This document shows positions 1 to 12,954 of a stretch of DNA of 64,000 nucleotides, one piece after another (the first letter of the stretch is position 1; each line of letters opens with the position of its first letter). The translations under genes were made by a program, and so were the position numbers. The stretch is from Agrypnia vestita (taxonomy: Eukaryota; Arthropoda; Insecta; Trichoptera; Phryganeidae): positions 42,822 through 106,821 of the forward strand of contig JADDOH010005040.1 of assembly GCA_016648135.1 (NCBI GenBank), read 5' to 3'. The notes below the pieces were generated by a model that made no database searches, was not told the DNA's origin, and saw nothing but the letters and a program-made list of their open reading frames with translations.

Positions 1-732
1 CTTGACTATATAAAGTATTCATAATTTAATTTCAGTGGCACTTTAAAACACACAAAAAACTTTAGTGTACGTAGGTTGCAAATTGCCGCGTCAAAAATAT
101 TTAAATGATTGAATCGGCAGCGAAATTTGGACCTATTCTTGAGGTAAAAGGTTTTTTCTTGAAATAATTATGTATCCGACTTTTACGAATTAAACTTTTT
201 TTATCAAAAATATCTGCCGACTGATCTAAAGATGTTACCATAAAAGCGATGAACAAAGCCATCGGGGTACGGGAGTGGGGGTGGAAAATAATATCAATTC
301 AAATTCACAGCTCTGAAACGAGAGATGTGTCTGGAATCCCGAGGGTTTTAAATTAGGCGGGCAGTAATTAGAGGGTTGACGACCATTCAGTGACGCGCGA
401 AACGGGAGGGACCAAGGGTAGTAATGTTTCGCTCAATGAAAATTGTACCAGTTCCATAGTCTACGTGGTATGCATGAACGGTCCTTTCCATTTTTCCTTT
501 TTTTCTGGGATAATTGCACGTGACGAGCTCTCATCAGCTGTGCTCGGTGACAATTTTGGCGTGCGTGAGAGCTTTTTCGTAAGAGGAACTCTAAATATTG
601 TCTCGTTTTTTAAAGGATGGATAAACGATATTATTAACGGCGTCAGATAATAAAAAAATTCAGAATTTCCGAATCATTTAATGATAGATGGTACTATTAT
701 TTTATCAAAATTACGGTATACTATTTTAGATA
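1..732. other. Intergenic DNA, no recognised gene
   Basis: I recognise no gene here. The stretch 240-560 is visibly less AT-rich than its surroundings and contains an 86-codon ORF (390-650, plus strand). That ORF shows no recognisable domain, signal peptide or splice pattern, so I do not call it a gene. It could be a fragment of a conserved non-coding element. Confidence 0.5.
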
Positions 733-1004
733 ATATGTTGGGTATAAAAGCAAAGGCAGCAATATCCAAAAAAAAAATTAATGCATTCATCAAGGTTTAC
801 TGATTTATAATGTACCTACTGAATTCGAGATTTTATAGAAAACATAGCCTGTAAATTTATAGGAAATATGATTTCAGAAGGGATAAATACATGAAATCTA
901 GAATTCAGCACATTTTTAATTAGTAATCCTCGGTGACTGCATTCAAAACATTTTTATTTTTATTTTTTGGATATTGCTGCCTTTGCTTTTATACCTCACA
1001 TATG
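733..1004. mobile_element. Small inverted-repeat element (MITE-like), family A copy 1
   Basis: The left end reads GGTATAAAAGCAAAGGCAGC followed by AATATCC and a poly-A run. The right end, near 962-997, is its reverse complement. The terminal inverted repeat is about 32 bp with very few mismatches, and the body (about 270 bp) has no ORF. The pentamer ATATG sits just outside both ends (733-737 and 1000-1004) and may be a target-site duplication. A second copy lies at 4975-5197 and a degenerate one near 1500-1700. Size, inverted ends and lack of coding capacity fit a non-autonomous DNA transposon; the superfamily is not determined. Confidence 0.75.
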
Positions 1005-1490
1005 GAAAATAAGTAAACCTACATGTTCATTAAAAGTTTTTTGAATCATTAGAAATAAGTAAGAAAATAGTCATTAATAATCATTGAAAACACTCAGCCA
1101 TGTGCCTTATGACTAGTTGAGTGGAAATATTAAATAATAATACAATACAAATTTATAAACACATTTCCTCATTTTTAGCTAAATTTAAGATTTGCAATGC
1201 AATGCGAACCAATAAATACGATTTGGATTTATTTCATAAAAAATAAAACAACTTGATTTAACTAACAGTTTTATCAGAAAATTATATCCAATAATTTCCG
1301 GTCTTTCATCATTCTTCATTATTATCAGTAAGATGCTTAAATATTTTTTATTGAATTTATTTTAATAAGAATTTTGATTAAGGATTAGTCTTTATCACCC
1401 TGATGAAATTCATCCAGGATTACAATTCAGAATGTACTGAATTCGGGATTTTAAAACAAACATTGCGTTATTCCTTCTAAAAGTATGTTT
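1005..1490. other. AT-rich intergenic DNA
   Basis: Nothing recognisable. The sequence is AT-rich, with no open frame of interest and no clear repeat apart from a resemblance of 1420-1460 to the interior of family A. Confidence 0.4.
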
Positions 1491-1700
1491 CTAAATCACT
1501 ATTAAAAGCAAAGGTAACAATATCCACTTCAACCAATCAACTCCAAGGATGTATCACTTGATAAAATGGCCGCTTCATACTAAAGTGAGATTTGATGTCG
1601 ATTTTAGACTGAAACGTCATAGCGAAGACAGCAATATCCAATTATGTAAACGATAAAAGCAGCAATGTCTAGTATTTGGTAGCAATATCCATTAAGGTTA
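1491..1700. repeat. Degenerate family A sequence with repeated CAGCAATATCC words
   Basis: The words AAAAGCAAAGG and (C)AGCAATATCC, typical of family A termini, recur four or five times here in partly scrambled order (near 1505, 1630, 1650 and 1680). This looks like a decayed or rearranged copy, or nested ends, of the element at 733-1004. It is too broken to define ends. Confidence 0.5.
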
Positions 1701-2640
1701 AATATTTATCCTTATACGAATATAAAAGGAAAACTGAGGTGGCAATTGTTTTTAAAAACTTATTTCCAATAAGATGAGACAGATTTTTTGTAATTATGTC
1801 AGAAATACGTCAATGGTATACTCAATTACAATGTATATACAGTTACTTGTGGGCTGTAGATAATGGTTCTTAATAAACGTTAGAATTAAGTGAGCACTTT
1901 GATCATCATTCGCATTAAAAAGTTTCTAAATATATTTTTATTTTCACCGAACTGGATAAACAAGTACCAAAATGGAGTCACTGAATACAGAATAAATAAT
2001 TCATAAACATTTCGGGTCATGCGGACAGGTCAAGCAAGTAAAAAAATCATGATTAAACATAGTGGTGATTTTTTTTTGTTATCCATTAAACAAATGATAT
2101 GCACCCAATCTTTAGTGCTCAAATATTATTTTTTGTAAAATTTTAAATATTTATAAACATTTTCATTATATTAGTGTAATTTAAATAATAAATTTGTCAA
2201 TGAAACGAAATTGAAGTGTCGCGAGCGTGCATTCGGTATTGTTATGTGGGAAAATTAGAAGCATCGTAAAAGCAAAATAATTGAATATTTGAGAGATATT
2301 TTAAAAAATCTCGTGCTTGGAATGATAGTTTTTAGTACTATTAATATAGGTATATGCGTTATTACTATTATTATTATTATTATTGTGCTATGCAGCAGGA
2401 TAATATGTACCAAAGGATAATATGATATGACAAAGGAATACATTAGATTTAATTACACTTAAAATATCAAAACCTATTGCTTCAGTTCGCAGACAGTATC
2501 TAGATTCATCTCGTTCATTGATAATAGTTTGAAAAAAAGTGAACAGCATAAAAATTGACACTTAAAATATTGTCTCCTCTGAAGTTTTACGTTGATAAAA
2601 GAATGATGTTATGTGATGAGATGTAACACAAATGTATACT
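1701..2640. other. AT-rich intergenic DNA with a short ATT microsatellite
   Basis: No gene seen. An (ATT)n run lies at about 2358-2384. The 62-codon minus-strand frame that covers it reads as low-complexity Ile-rich peptide and is not a gene. Confidence 0.5.
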
Positions 2641-2644
2641 CTTG

Positions 2645-2795
2645 TAGCTTGTTGGTGTAGTGGACACGACGCTCGCCTAGTGATCTGGTGATCGATGGGT
2701 CGAGCTCCATAGCACAAGCGTTTAGCTTAGTTTGAAAATAGTAAGAATATTGATGCGACACGTATTATGTGTTCACGTCTCTATTAAAAAAAAAC
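2645..2795 (+). mobile_element. tRNA-derived SINE copy 1
   Basis: The 5' part is tRNA-like: GCTTGTTGGTGTAGTGG (A-box region) and a degraded B box near GGTCGAGCTCC. Then follow the SINE body words GTTTAGCTTAGTTTGAAAAT and AGAATATTGATGCGACACGT, and an A-rich tail. The same head, body and tail order occurs at 20126-20310, 26914-27098, 29245-29407, 52124-52300 and 59530-59710. A short piece between B box and body, present in other copies, is missing here. It is an RNA polymerase III-type retroposon with no protein; mobilisation would depend on a LINE. Confidence 0.85.
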
Positions 2796-3690
2796 ACTTT
2801 CAGTTAGGTTTTACTGGTAATTAGATTGATGCCCACAAGACCGAATCAATGCGTGAATTGAATCGGGTAACCGAGGCGTTCACACACGAGGTGACGTTTT
2901 ATACACACTGGTTGGATCTAGGATTTTATCGGGTAGGAAATATGGGGCATTATAATACAGCCTGCACTTAACAAAACTAGATAGCAAGCAACGTTGCTAC
3001 CAATTTATTTAGAAATTCTATTAGAAATTAAGTTATCAAGTACATGGACTGGTTAAAATGTCAAAATTCCAATACACATTTTCGTTTAAACAAAATGTGT
3101 TCTAAGAGAAATTGTAAAGTTATAATTTAAGATTATTGTAAAACCCGATTACTTACTAAAATGTAATAAAACTCTGAAATAAATTACCAATAGCTTTCAT
3201 TTATTAAAAATTTTAAGTTTTTTTTATCAAAATGACGGAAACTTAAAAGATTATGTATACATATTTCTATAATGACGTTCTCGGGTTTCACCATTTGCTC
3301 TTAGATACTAATAAATTAAGTGACAATACTCGCGAGTTGAAGGTCCTCGACTAATATTTCCATCGGGTAAAATTCGTAACCTGTGGAAATATTTTTGTTC
3401 GGGACTTAGTCGTAATGAGAATACGTGAGGAGAACGTAGTATTATATATTAATTTAACCCTCATGTGTGCGTGCTTGCTTTGGGCCGTAGATCTACAAGA
3501 GCCCCTACGCCACTATGTGTATGTGAAGCAGATTAAAGACTTTGCTATATTGCATTTCATTTCAATGTCCCGCCTTTATTATTTATTCATTCTGAATTGC
3601 AAATTTTAATAAAAATATTTGATTTTATTTATATCTTTAAAGGTATAATGATATTATATATATTTTTAAATACTTTTTTATGGAAACCTG
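2796..3690. other. Intergenic DNA
   Basis: No gene recognised. The 64-codon plus-strand ORF at 3415-3609 has no family resemblance and sits in otherwise non-coding sequence. Confidence 0.4.
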
Positions 3691-3691
3691 G

Positions 3692-3830
3692 CTGTAACCC
3701 GTCAAAATTTAAAAAAAGGACAAGAAAAATCTAAAAAATAATTACATATAAAAAACAAAAAGAAGTTACGGACGGACAGACAGATAACGAAATTATTATA
3801 ATTGGGATAACTTAGAAGGATAAAATATAT
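3692..3830 (+). repeat. Dispersed repeat with GGACGGACAGACAGA tail, copy 1
   Basis: The order is a 'GTAACCCGTCAAAA' phrase, an A-rich stretch, 'AGTTACGGACGGACAGACAG', then 'AAATTATTATAATTGGGAT'. The same order is found at 53600-53745. It probably represents the 3' end of a transposable element whose family I cannot name. Confidence 0.5.
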
Positions 3831-4404
3831 TTTTGATAGCCACAGTACTGAGAGAGATCACAGTATATGCGTATGTCAATAAAATCAAAAGCGTCTTCTT
3901 GTTCACGCGAAGAAAGAATGATAAATTTAAAGTAAGATGCAAACGATCGTCGGGGTTTAATTTTTTACAAATTCATTTTCAACATAATTTTATTTTCTAT
4001 ATTTAGTTATCGTCACATTAAATCTTGTAAACAATTACTCAAAAGTCACTTTTAAAATATTAAAATCAGACAGATATCATCAGTATGTACAATTTACGAT
4101 GAAACGACGCGTCAACAATTAAAATATTTTTTTTTGTTTTGTAAAATTGATTTGACTAATGAATATATATTGTCATTAGGAATGCTCCTCTCTTCCAAGT
4201 ATCAAAGCGATTGCTGGTCCTGGATTGGAATTGCCCCTGACAGACAGACATATGAAGCCGAATAAAAACATACAAAATGATTACCTCTGGTATTTTTTGT
4301 AACAAGCGTTGTTTTCAAAAGTTGAAATTGTTTATAAACAGCTATTTTCATATGTATTCCTAGGCATTGTAGTGTTCCCAGCCTGTCACGGATGATTTTA
4401 ATTT
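3831..4404. other. Intergenic DNA with a lone GACAGACAGACA phrase
   Basis: No gene seen. A short GACAGACAGACAT phrase at about 4239-4251 resembles tails of dispersed repeats elsewhere in the window, but no element boundaries are visible. Confidence 0.4.
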
Positions 4405-4489
4405 TTTTATTTATTTTATTTATATTATATATATTATTTATATTTATATTTATATTATTTATATTATTTATATTATATATATATATAGG
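4405..4489. repeat. AT-only low-complexity array (TTTATATTA-type)
   Basis: An almost pure A/T tract built from irregular TTTATATTA, TTATATT and TATATA units, ending in an (AT)n run. It is simple sequence and non-coding. Confidence 0.85.
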
Positions 4490-4974
4490 AATAAATATTT
4501 ATTTATGAATGCATTATTCGAATGAGAAAAGTATATTCTACGCAGCGAGGGTATGATTAATCTATTTAAGGAATGAAACGTTTTCTTATCTACTTAAATA
4601 GCAATACTTTGCTGAGGCAACCTTCTTTCAAAATTAGAATATTGAACGAAAAAATGATAAAAATTAATATAGGGAGGTAGGTATATGGTTTCTTTTATTT
4701 ATTAAAAATTTTCGAGTAAGAGATAAATGTGAAAATAAAACCAATATCTCCGTTAAATGAAATTGATTTCTCAAAGGATTCGAAGAACCTCGAAATCAGA
4801 GTCATCGTAAAAGAAAATGACCTCATATTATCGTTTATCATACGAAGAATCGGCCGGACTCTAGACGCAATCCTTTTGATATTTGTATACCTACCTATAT
4901 CATAGAAAGCTAGCTTATCAATCATTTTCAACTATATTTTCTAGAGCCTTGAGCTTAAAGGCAATATATCATAT

Positions 4975-5197
4975 ATGTGGAGTATAAAAGCAAAGGCAGC
5001 AATATCCAAAAAATTAAAAAAAAAATTAATCCGAGAATATGTACTGAATTCTATGTATCTTACAAAATCACGTTTCCTATAAATCTGTAGGCTATGTTTC
5101 CTATAAAATCTCGATTAATAATAAATTAATAATCCTCGATGACTGCTTTTAATTTTTTTTGTATATTGCTGACTTTGCTTTCATATTACCCACACAT
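4975..5197. mobile_element. Small inverted-repeat element, family A copy 2
   Basis: The left end (4981 onward) repeats the family A terminus of copy 1 almost exactly. The right end, near 5160-5195, is a more diverged reverse complement with several substitutions. Interior words such as ACTGAATTC, TTTCCTATAAAATC and AATCCTCGATGACTGC are shared with 733-1004. About 220 bp, non-coding. Confidence 0.7.
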
Positions 5198-6457
5198 AAT
5201 CTATTTGATTTGATTTTATATTGCACAGAATTTCATGACGCAATATCCGAAAAATTTAAATACACTTTCTTTTGTCATGTTCAAGAGACCTCAAAATTGC
5301 TATCTGTTAAAACGTTTCTCTCAACAGATATACAAATATTACCTAGATGTAGTCATTTATTGGATAACGAATTTTCGTGGATAACTCTCGTAGTTTTTAA
5401 CCGATTTAAGCTTTTCTGGAAATTTTATGTAGTAGATATGTCTAATTTTATCTAGTAGATATAGCTAAACTCGTTAGCTTGCTTGATACCATATCTTGCT
5501 TCAAAGTGGGAGCTGTTCAAAAATGTATGGTTCTTGATGCACGTACCGGCAAGAATTTTTCTAATTCCACCTAGTTATGTGTGAAAGAGATGTAAATCGT
5601 AGCGGAAATACAAATTATTTCAAAAGGAAGCAGACTGCCTTTTTCCTGTTTTATGTTTTGACCGTTATTCAGATCATGATTCATAAAAAGTATGTTTTTA
5701 TTATTCTTACAAATTATTTGACAAAAGCAATACCGAAATTGCAGGTGGTATTTTCGCAATGAACAAATCTCTTTGCCTTTTTTTATTTCCAGAAAAAGGA
5801 TTGTCTCGTAAATTAAACATTTCATAAAGTTATGTGGAATATGTTCTTTCTAAATAGCTTTTTGGACATGTGTTCGTTCTCACAACTTTTTATTTCGTTT
5901 TGAGGGGTAGAATATTTACGCCACAAAAGTTTTTTGTGGAGTAGTCTTACAACTGTATGTGGTGGTCCCATTCGAAGGCTCCGCAAGCTCTGTATGCAAA
6001 TGTACTATAAAATTTTAAAATAAAATGACTGTCGCTCCGCGTCTCTAATAAACGCGTGGAAAAATATTAATATTTTCACTAGACATCATTCTACGTTTTT
6101 TATCTATTTGACAGTTAGACGTGTCACTAGCCAGTTTTTACTAACTTATCAATACACTATTCGAGATGAGCAGAGAGACACTCTTCTGTCCAATCGCATG
6201 GTTCACATTTATATATTTTTTCGTGTGTATTTTTTGGTTGTTTGATAATATTATCAAGGCCGTTCTCTAATATGATTTATCTAATAAAGTCAGGTTTTTG
6301 CAGATGCCTTCTGTTCCTCTTGCCTTAATAATTTATACATCCATTTTCCTTAACATTCTCTTCTCGCTCATACGTTCACATCACTAAACTACCTCTGCAA
6401 CCGTTTTTTGATCATGTTTACTGTGCTAAGATCAGTTTTAGATTTAATCCTAATTTG
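5198..6457. other. AT-rich intergenic DNA
   Basis: No recognised gene. Overlapping 60-98-codon frames on both strands are AT-rich and lack domains. A short hairpin of the form CCACAAAA-GTT-TTTTGTGG lies near 5921-5939. Confidence 0.4.
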
Positions 6458-6670
6458 TTAATTCTTTAAATGATCAAAAATGACTTCATTCGTAAGGTAA
6501 TTAGTATTCTTAATTCTATTGACTTTGCTGCGAATAACATATATTTGTTCATACTCCACTCCATAATACATGAACTTTCCACATACGGGCTTTAGCGCAT
6601 ATAATCTCATTTCTGCCGCATCCAATTTACCATTATTCTTTTTTACTTGTAAATATTTACGACAGCTTGA
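6458..6670 (-). pseudogene. Possible non-LTR retrotransposon ORF scrap (RTE-like C-terminal region)
   Basis: The minus-strand frame contains KLDAAEMRLY, then after a divergent stretch RIKNTN and NEVIFDHLK. This order resembles the segment following the reverse transcriptase in RTE/BovB-type LINEs, where an AEMRMLRW-type motif is followed by an IRN-type motif and N-E-I. The 146-codon open frame continues upstream to 6898 without further recognisable motifs. The middle of the motif is scrambled, so it would be a decayed fragment. Chance resemblance is possible. Confidence 0.3.
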
Positions 6671-6954
6671 AATTTGGCGAACGTATCGCAAATACAACGA
6701 AATGCTTGAGTTATGTCTATTAGTTATCTCGAACAACTTTTCCTTTGAAAATGTACTTTTTTGCGCTATCAAATACGAAGTGCGTATTCTTACTTTGAAA
6801 TTCTCCATTACCTCGTAAATATTTACGCGGGAGGATCGTCGTAAAGTTTTGCCCGATTCAAACACCGACTGAAAACAGGGGCGGCGTAACGCAATCAAGT
6901 CGAAATTAATGTAGATCTTCCCATTCTGGGCTATAAATCTAAAGAAAATATTCC

Positions 6955-7075
6955 CAGTTCAGGGTGGAACTGGGGTACCCTCGGCAACGAGCCGGGCTGG
7001 ATACGTCCCGAGATACAGAGCGCTCTGGGCTAGGGGGACCGCGACCCGCAGCCCGGGCCGCGACTTGGCTAAGTA
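6955..7075. other. GC-rich island
   Basis: About 120 bp of markedly GC-rich sequence (for example GAGCCGGGCTGG and GCAGCCCGGGCCGCG) in an AT-rich background. No open frame of note crosses it and it does not match any repeat seen elsewhere in the window. A regulatory or conserved non-coding element, or an exon fragment, are all possible. Confidence 0.5.
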
Positions 7076-9764
7076 AAACATCCGAGTATCTTCCGAGTCA
7101 GTGTGCCTTGTGTAGATATTAAAACATACTTATGAACATTTTACTTTTATAGACACGGCTATATTTTCTCGTATTCCCAACTTTATCGTCGTGTTCACGC
7201 CATAAAAAGCGTATATCTAAGTATTAATATTGAGACGCTTTAAATTGAAAAATAAATTACGCTCTTTTCTCCTTATTCTCCTTATTAAAATAAAACTTAT
7301 TCCACAGATTATTACGCTTATTTCAAACACTTTATTTATTGAATTATATACAACTAGAATTAATATGTTTTTATACATATTAGAATATTTATATATTATA
7401 CTTATATTATTATAAATTGGATAGAATAAATAATTGCACATACATAGACATTTTTACGTTAGGATTCCACAATGCGCAGAATAGAAGTGTAGAAACTTTC
7501 AGTGACCCGAATACATACATTAAATACATGTGTGTGCATAATATACCAGGGTAATATGTTTGAATTATTGATTATGGCCTTTAAGTGTGAAATTCTATTG
7601 TTTTCAGAGAAGAGTACATTTTTCCAATTCTCACATTTAATATTGAAAATTGAACTCTGATATTAATCTAACTCAGAAACCTCAAATGATAGTGCGATAT
7701 TGTAGTAAAACAATATAGCTGAAAATGACTAAAAGAGACAAAAAAATAAAAATATGTACGTATCTTAGAACACAGACCTAAGTAAAGAATATCGTTATCA
7801 CTATTAAAAAGTGTGTCATAAATTGACTGGCCATTCAAAGACGCTCAAATAGTCAAATAAACAACAATTAATTAATTAATAAAAACAAAATTCAAGCGAT
7901 TGTTATTCATGAGAAAAAAAACAACCCGGACTACCAGTCAGAAGAAATTATCGGAGCAGTGGGGACTGATATGGTAAAGACTAGCACAAAACGTAAAAGT
8001 GACGGTCATGGATTTACTATTGCTGTTACTGTTGTTTTAAACGTGAGTTCATAAATAAAATGTGTTATATTTCAATATCAAAAATTATGTGTGTATTATC
8101 AAAAAAAATAAACATTTATTTATTTTACAATATATCAACACATATATTATCATGATACATGAATAAATCGAGGGTTTTTCAATACTCTAGACGTATTACA
8201 GTAAATTGAGAATTACTTGAAATGTTTATAAGTCAGTCGATTATACTCGAGCGTTCGCGAAATGACATTCTGCATATAAAGGACGACATAACCGCTAAAC
8301 GAACACAGTTTTATTGTGACAATTTGGCGATCCCTTATAAACGTATACTAGCAAAAGTGGTATCAGTGCAAATTATAAGCGACCAATGAAATTCATTGTA
8401 GGAGTACCTACCAGGCGTTCGATAGTGGATAAGAATATTCTGGAAAGACGAGTACAAAATGTTACACAGACAGGTGATTAATGTGAAATTAGTCCGGATT
8501 ATACAATACTGCTCCAGTTAAGTTCATGTTTAGCGACCGATGATGAAATAATTTTTTTCGTGTTTCATTTGTTTCCCACCACCGCAATCCCGTGACAGTT
8601 TTTTAAAATTTTAAAAAGTACATTTTACAAAGATTAACGATGAGGCTGTTTTCCACCACATTTGACCCAAACACAACATATTTACACGTCGGAAGAAAGT
8701 AAACATTGAGAAGCCCGTAATTTCATCCGGGATACAAATGACATAATATATTGGTATTGGAGGTACCGTTATATTTGATTAATCTATTCAAATTCCGTTG
8801 GCACAATTATAATACAAGTACATTAATTGTAGCCGCGGGCGCTTAGCAAAAAAGTTATGATTGTTTCAAGACTAGAAAACTCAATTAAAACTCGCAGATA
8901 CACCACCCCAGCACATCTGCACTTTCCTGCAGCGAAATGAAAAGGGAAAAGCTTCCTCTACAGACAACGAAATCAACGGCACATTTATAAAAAAACAAGC
9001 ATTTGTACGGTTTAAAACTTTTTCGTCGATTCATTTTGTACACAGCTTTCAAAAACTTTATTTCCAAAGAGCGGTGTCACTCGTTAATACGTACATTTTA
9101 AATATTCATTTCTAGTTGTTCAACTATGTGAACTATACAGTTGTAAAAGTGTACAGCGATGATACAACCGACAGATTCTCAAATTGCCGTTGTTTTTTGA
9201 TAACCAGTGTTATTTATTGGTCAGTTACAGGCCTCAATTTATTTGATTGTGAAACATCGATATCGTTGTTTGATACTGGAATATTATTATAAATACTATT
9301 ATACCTTCACTGTGAGTGCTTTCACTCCTCTGTCTATTCTTTGAAGACTATCCATCACCTTTCGAAAAAAACGTTTTTGAGAATGTCATTAATTTAAATA
9401 ATTTATATTATGTACCGAAATATCATCTCTGTGGGATATTCTATTTATGTTTACAATGAAAAGTGATGTGAAAAGTCATGTTGATAGACTAAAATATCAT
9501 TTTTAATACTCACAGTCCGATTTGAATAACGGTGACAAAAAACTTTAAACCCCTTTATCTCCGAATGTATATTTTGGGAAGGAGATTGTCGGGGTGCAAT
9601 ATTCTGATTAATTAACTGAAATCTTTCATTTTATTCCGAAGGAATTTCGATACATTCTCTTTAGTTACTTCTTTTGTGAAACAAAGTAAATTATTTTTAT
9701 TTAGAATGCCTAAAGCTAAATAAGTTTTAAGAAATTTTAATTTCAATTTTATTTTACAAATACT
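7076..9764. other. AT-rich intergenic DNA
   Basis: No gene, RNA or well-defined repeat recognised. Small ORFs on both strands are low-complexity. Confidence 0.4.
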
Positions 9765-9765
9765 T

Positions 9766-9800
9766 GGCCGTATTCTGAAAGTAGCAATATTGGGATATTT
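9766..9800 (+). repeat. Isolated terminus of inverted-repeat element I
   Basis: GGCCGTATTCTGAAAGTAGC followed by AATATT nearly matches the left terminus of the 278-bp element at 37818-38095. No partner terminus is visible nearby, so this is a fragment. Confidence 0.5.
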
Positions 9801-10780
9801 AAAGTGTTATTCCAACACACAATAGACAATAATAAAAAAAATAAACGATATATAGGTTTGTTTCTTTCGATTTCTACTTAAGAGTGAGAGAGGGATAAAG
9901 AAGTATATGACACACATGATGGTTATCCGTCAAACGTCAAAATAAATACGAGTCCATCACGACAATGACAATTTTGCCATAATTTTATATCAGGACTCTG
10001 TAGGAGAAGAAATTAATAAGGGCACATATGGAATACTTTTTTTACTACAAGCCTTAAATACAGCATTAGTACTAATTTCATGCAATTTTAGGCTAAACAT
10101 GAGAATTGTGAGGTTACGTTTGCGATAGGTATTTCGTTAATCCGTTTGAAGCTCCGTCAGACCAGACCGCCTGATCAACAATCCCTCTTCTAAAGGCATT
10201 GGACACCGCAAATAAAGGTATTTAGTTTGAGAGAGATATGTGAAAATATACAAAAAAATTGAGTACGACCAACACCGAACACCGACTTATACATATGTCC
10301 CGTTTATTTTTTATTTTTATTCTTGTCTATTAAGTATTGGGATAACAATCTAAAGAACCAATTTATCATTTTCGGAATACGGCTGACTGTGCTTCTAAAT
10401 AAAAGATTTTTCTTTAAATTATCTACGAATTGTTTTAATGGGAAAAGATAAAAAGGGATTGACAAAAAATGGGGCAAAAAATGTTTAGTGTACGAAAAAT
10501 AATATTTCATACGCGTGTGTATTAACTCACATAACTTTTATGCAACAGACTTTCAATACGTTCGCTGTAATTTTAATTAAACCTGTCCGGGCGCAAAACG
10601 TGACGCTCCAAAAAATCAATTCAATCCATCAATATTGCATAAAAATGACAACATTGGTGAAATTTTTAGTTCATGGCAGCATAAATATTTCGGCCGTCGC
10701 GCGGCAGAAACAGCGTAATGTTTTGACAAAAAACATGAAAAGCCTCATTTACATTTTTACCAATCAGTGCACATCATCCC
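9801..10780. other. AT-rich intergenic DNA
   Basis: Nothing recognisable beyond short chance ORFs. Confidence 0.4.
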
Positions 10781-10866
10781 CCGCATTCAGGTGCCGGCCT
10801 CCCCGACGGCGAATCCCGATCGTAAATAAACGGCGTCGGAAGCCGACGCACCGCTTCTATTTTTGC
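10781..10866. other. Short GC-rich island with a perfect small hairpin
   Basis: GC-rich relative to the flanks. It contains GCGTCGG-AAG-CCGACGC, a 7-bp perfect stem with a 3-nt loop. Function unknown. Confidence 0.45.
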
Positions 10867-12954
10867 CACTAACTATTAAAACAATCACCACAATTCCTGA
10901 CGACATTAACGGAGACCTCGGCAAGAGTAAGCGAGGGGGATTTAATGAACTATATCCATTAGGAGGCGTTTCTTAAGTAAACTATGAGATTGTTTTTTAA
11001 AAAAAATCCAACGCCATTAGTACGTCATCCTTTTCGCTGTCGAAGTAGAAAAAACGTTTGATTTATATAGTGCACAACATTCATGGAGACAAACATTTGA
11101 ATTACCTTTATGTTTATTTCAAAAAGTGGTAATAAAAGTTGTAAATAATATACCAGAAATTGAGTTCAAACCACATGTTTTAACTTGTTTTACTCTCAAA
11201 TTAGTCACAATATAAAATCAAATTATTTTCTAGCTCTTGACGTACAATAGTAAATTATTAATCTTTTTTCCACATTAGCATAATGCTGGTTTATAATATT
11301 ATTTTGCTGCAGGTTTTCTGAATTATTTTTTATTTTTGTTTTGAACCTTACCGCAAAAAAGAGATGCAGAAGATAAAAGAAAAAGAAGATAAAATAATAC
11401 AGAAGAAGTTACACAGATATCAAAGCGGTAGATGAATTACACGTTACTCACGGCAATTATTTTTATTTATTTACAAATATGAGTATTGACTAAAGAAACT
11501 CACTTAGGAATACGAAATTCTGGGAAAATAAATTCTTTTCAGAGAAGGCAATGCGACGTTTTTAAGATAAATTTGACTCATTACTAAAGAAATCCATTAC
11601 ATTGATGTAATAACAAGTCCCTTCGGATGTACGCATGCTTTGAAACGTACGTATTAGGTAATGTCAAAAGCGAAAAATAAGATAATTTTATTAATGTGAT
11701 AAAACGTTAATGTTAAAAGTATTTTCCAGACTTTTAAGGACATCGCACTAAACAAAATAAAGACAAATATTTCCTCGGTCTTCGAGACTGGCGCCTTTTG
11801 GGATTCATTGCTTTCAGGCGTTTGCCAAAGCAAATAATTTATGGTGATTTTTTCGTAACAAGAAAAGAAACACAATATTTTGCCGGACTTGATCTGAAAT
11901 CTCAAGCTTAACAGATTTCACGCGAGATAAATTGTTATAACAACTGTTTGGATACTTAAGCTAGGTATATAAACACCGATAAATTTATTAGAATTACGAG
12001 AGCGATGCTAACAACATATTTGGGAGGTTTATTTTCGAATTTATCTATATTATTGAGGAAAATGTAGGAAAAATAGACACAAAAATAAAATTATACCAGT
12101 TCACCTTCAGTTCAGCTTCTATCGACGGTTTTATTTCGAACACGAATTTTGTAACTCAATGTACGTGCTTTCCAAGATTTGAAAGTGCAGACAAGGTGTT
12201 GCACGTGTGTAAAATTATTATATTTCTCTTTTCTGCTTGAAGTTTCAGAGAGCTAAAAACTCTTTTCTCGCAAAGCCCTCGTATATAATGTCGCTTTGTA
12301 ATAAACGTATTTTTTTAGAAAAATTATTTTGGCTTAAATATTTTATTTAAATACACTTTAAATACTTTATTTAAATACATTGAAATAGAAAACATTGTTA
12401 CAACATAAAATTATTTTTCGTTTTCAAGACAATAATCAAGGTATAATAAAAATAATTTAGCCTGTAAAATAAAAATCCTGCGTAAGCAAAAAAAAGGGTT
12501 TCTGTAGAAGAAATTTTTGATTTGGTGCAGGCGTGCTTTTACTGTTTTCTCTATTTGCAATATTAATGAGTTACCAAGATTTTAAAAAGACCCCTAAAAA
12601 TTTTAACATGATTGCAAAACATTTTGGCTAATGAACTTAACGGCGAGATCAATTTCTCAGAGTAATTTTATTGAAATCTAACATGAGATAAATATATTTA
12701 CAAAAATAGAGACGAATAAAACTGAAAGAATATCTAAGTATAAATATTATAAATGAATAAGTTTATATTTGGGATATACAAAACGATTTCTGTAGACAAT
12801 ACACGTACATACATATATATTTGATCGATCGATTGAAAATCGATCCATATTATGAATATGAGCATGAACACAATAAATGAGGAAGATATTACGAAGTGTA
12901 AAGATTTTTAATAAGTCCAGAGAAATAAAGAAACTGTGGTGTAAAACTGTGGTG
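10867..12954. other. AT-rich intergenic DNA
   Basis: No recognised gene or repeat boundary. Confidence 0.4.

Noticed and set aside
390..650. 86-codon ORF as a gene
   Set aside because: No domain, no repeat family, no splice structure. Length is within chance for this locally less AT-rich DNA.
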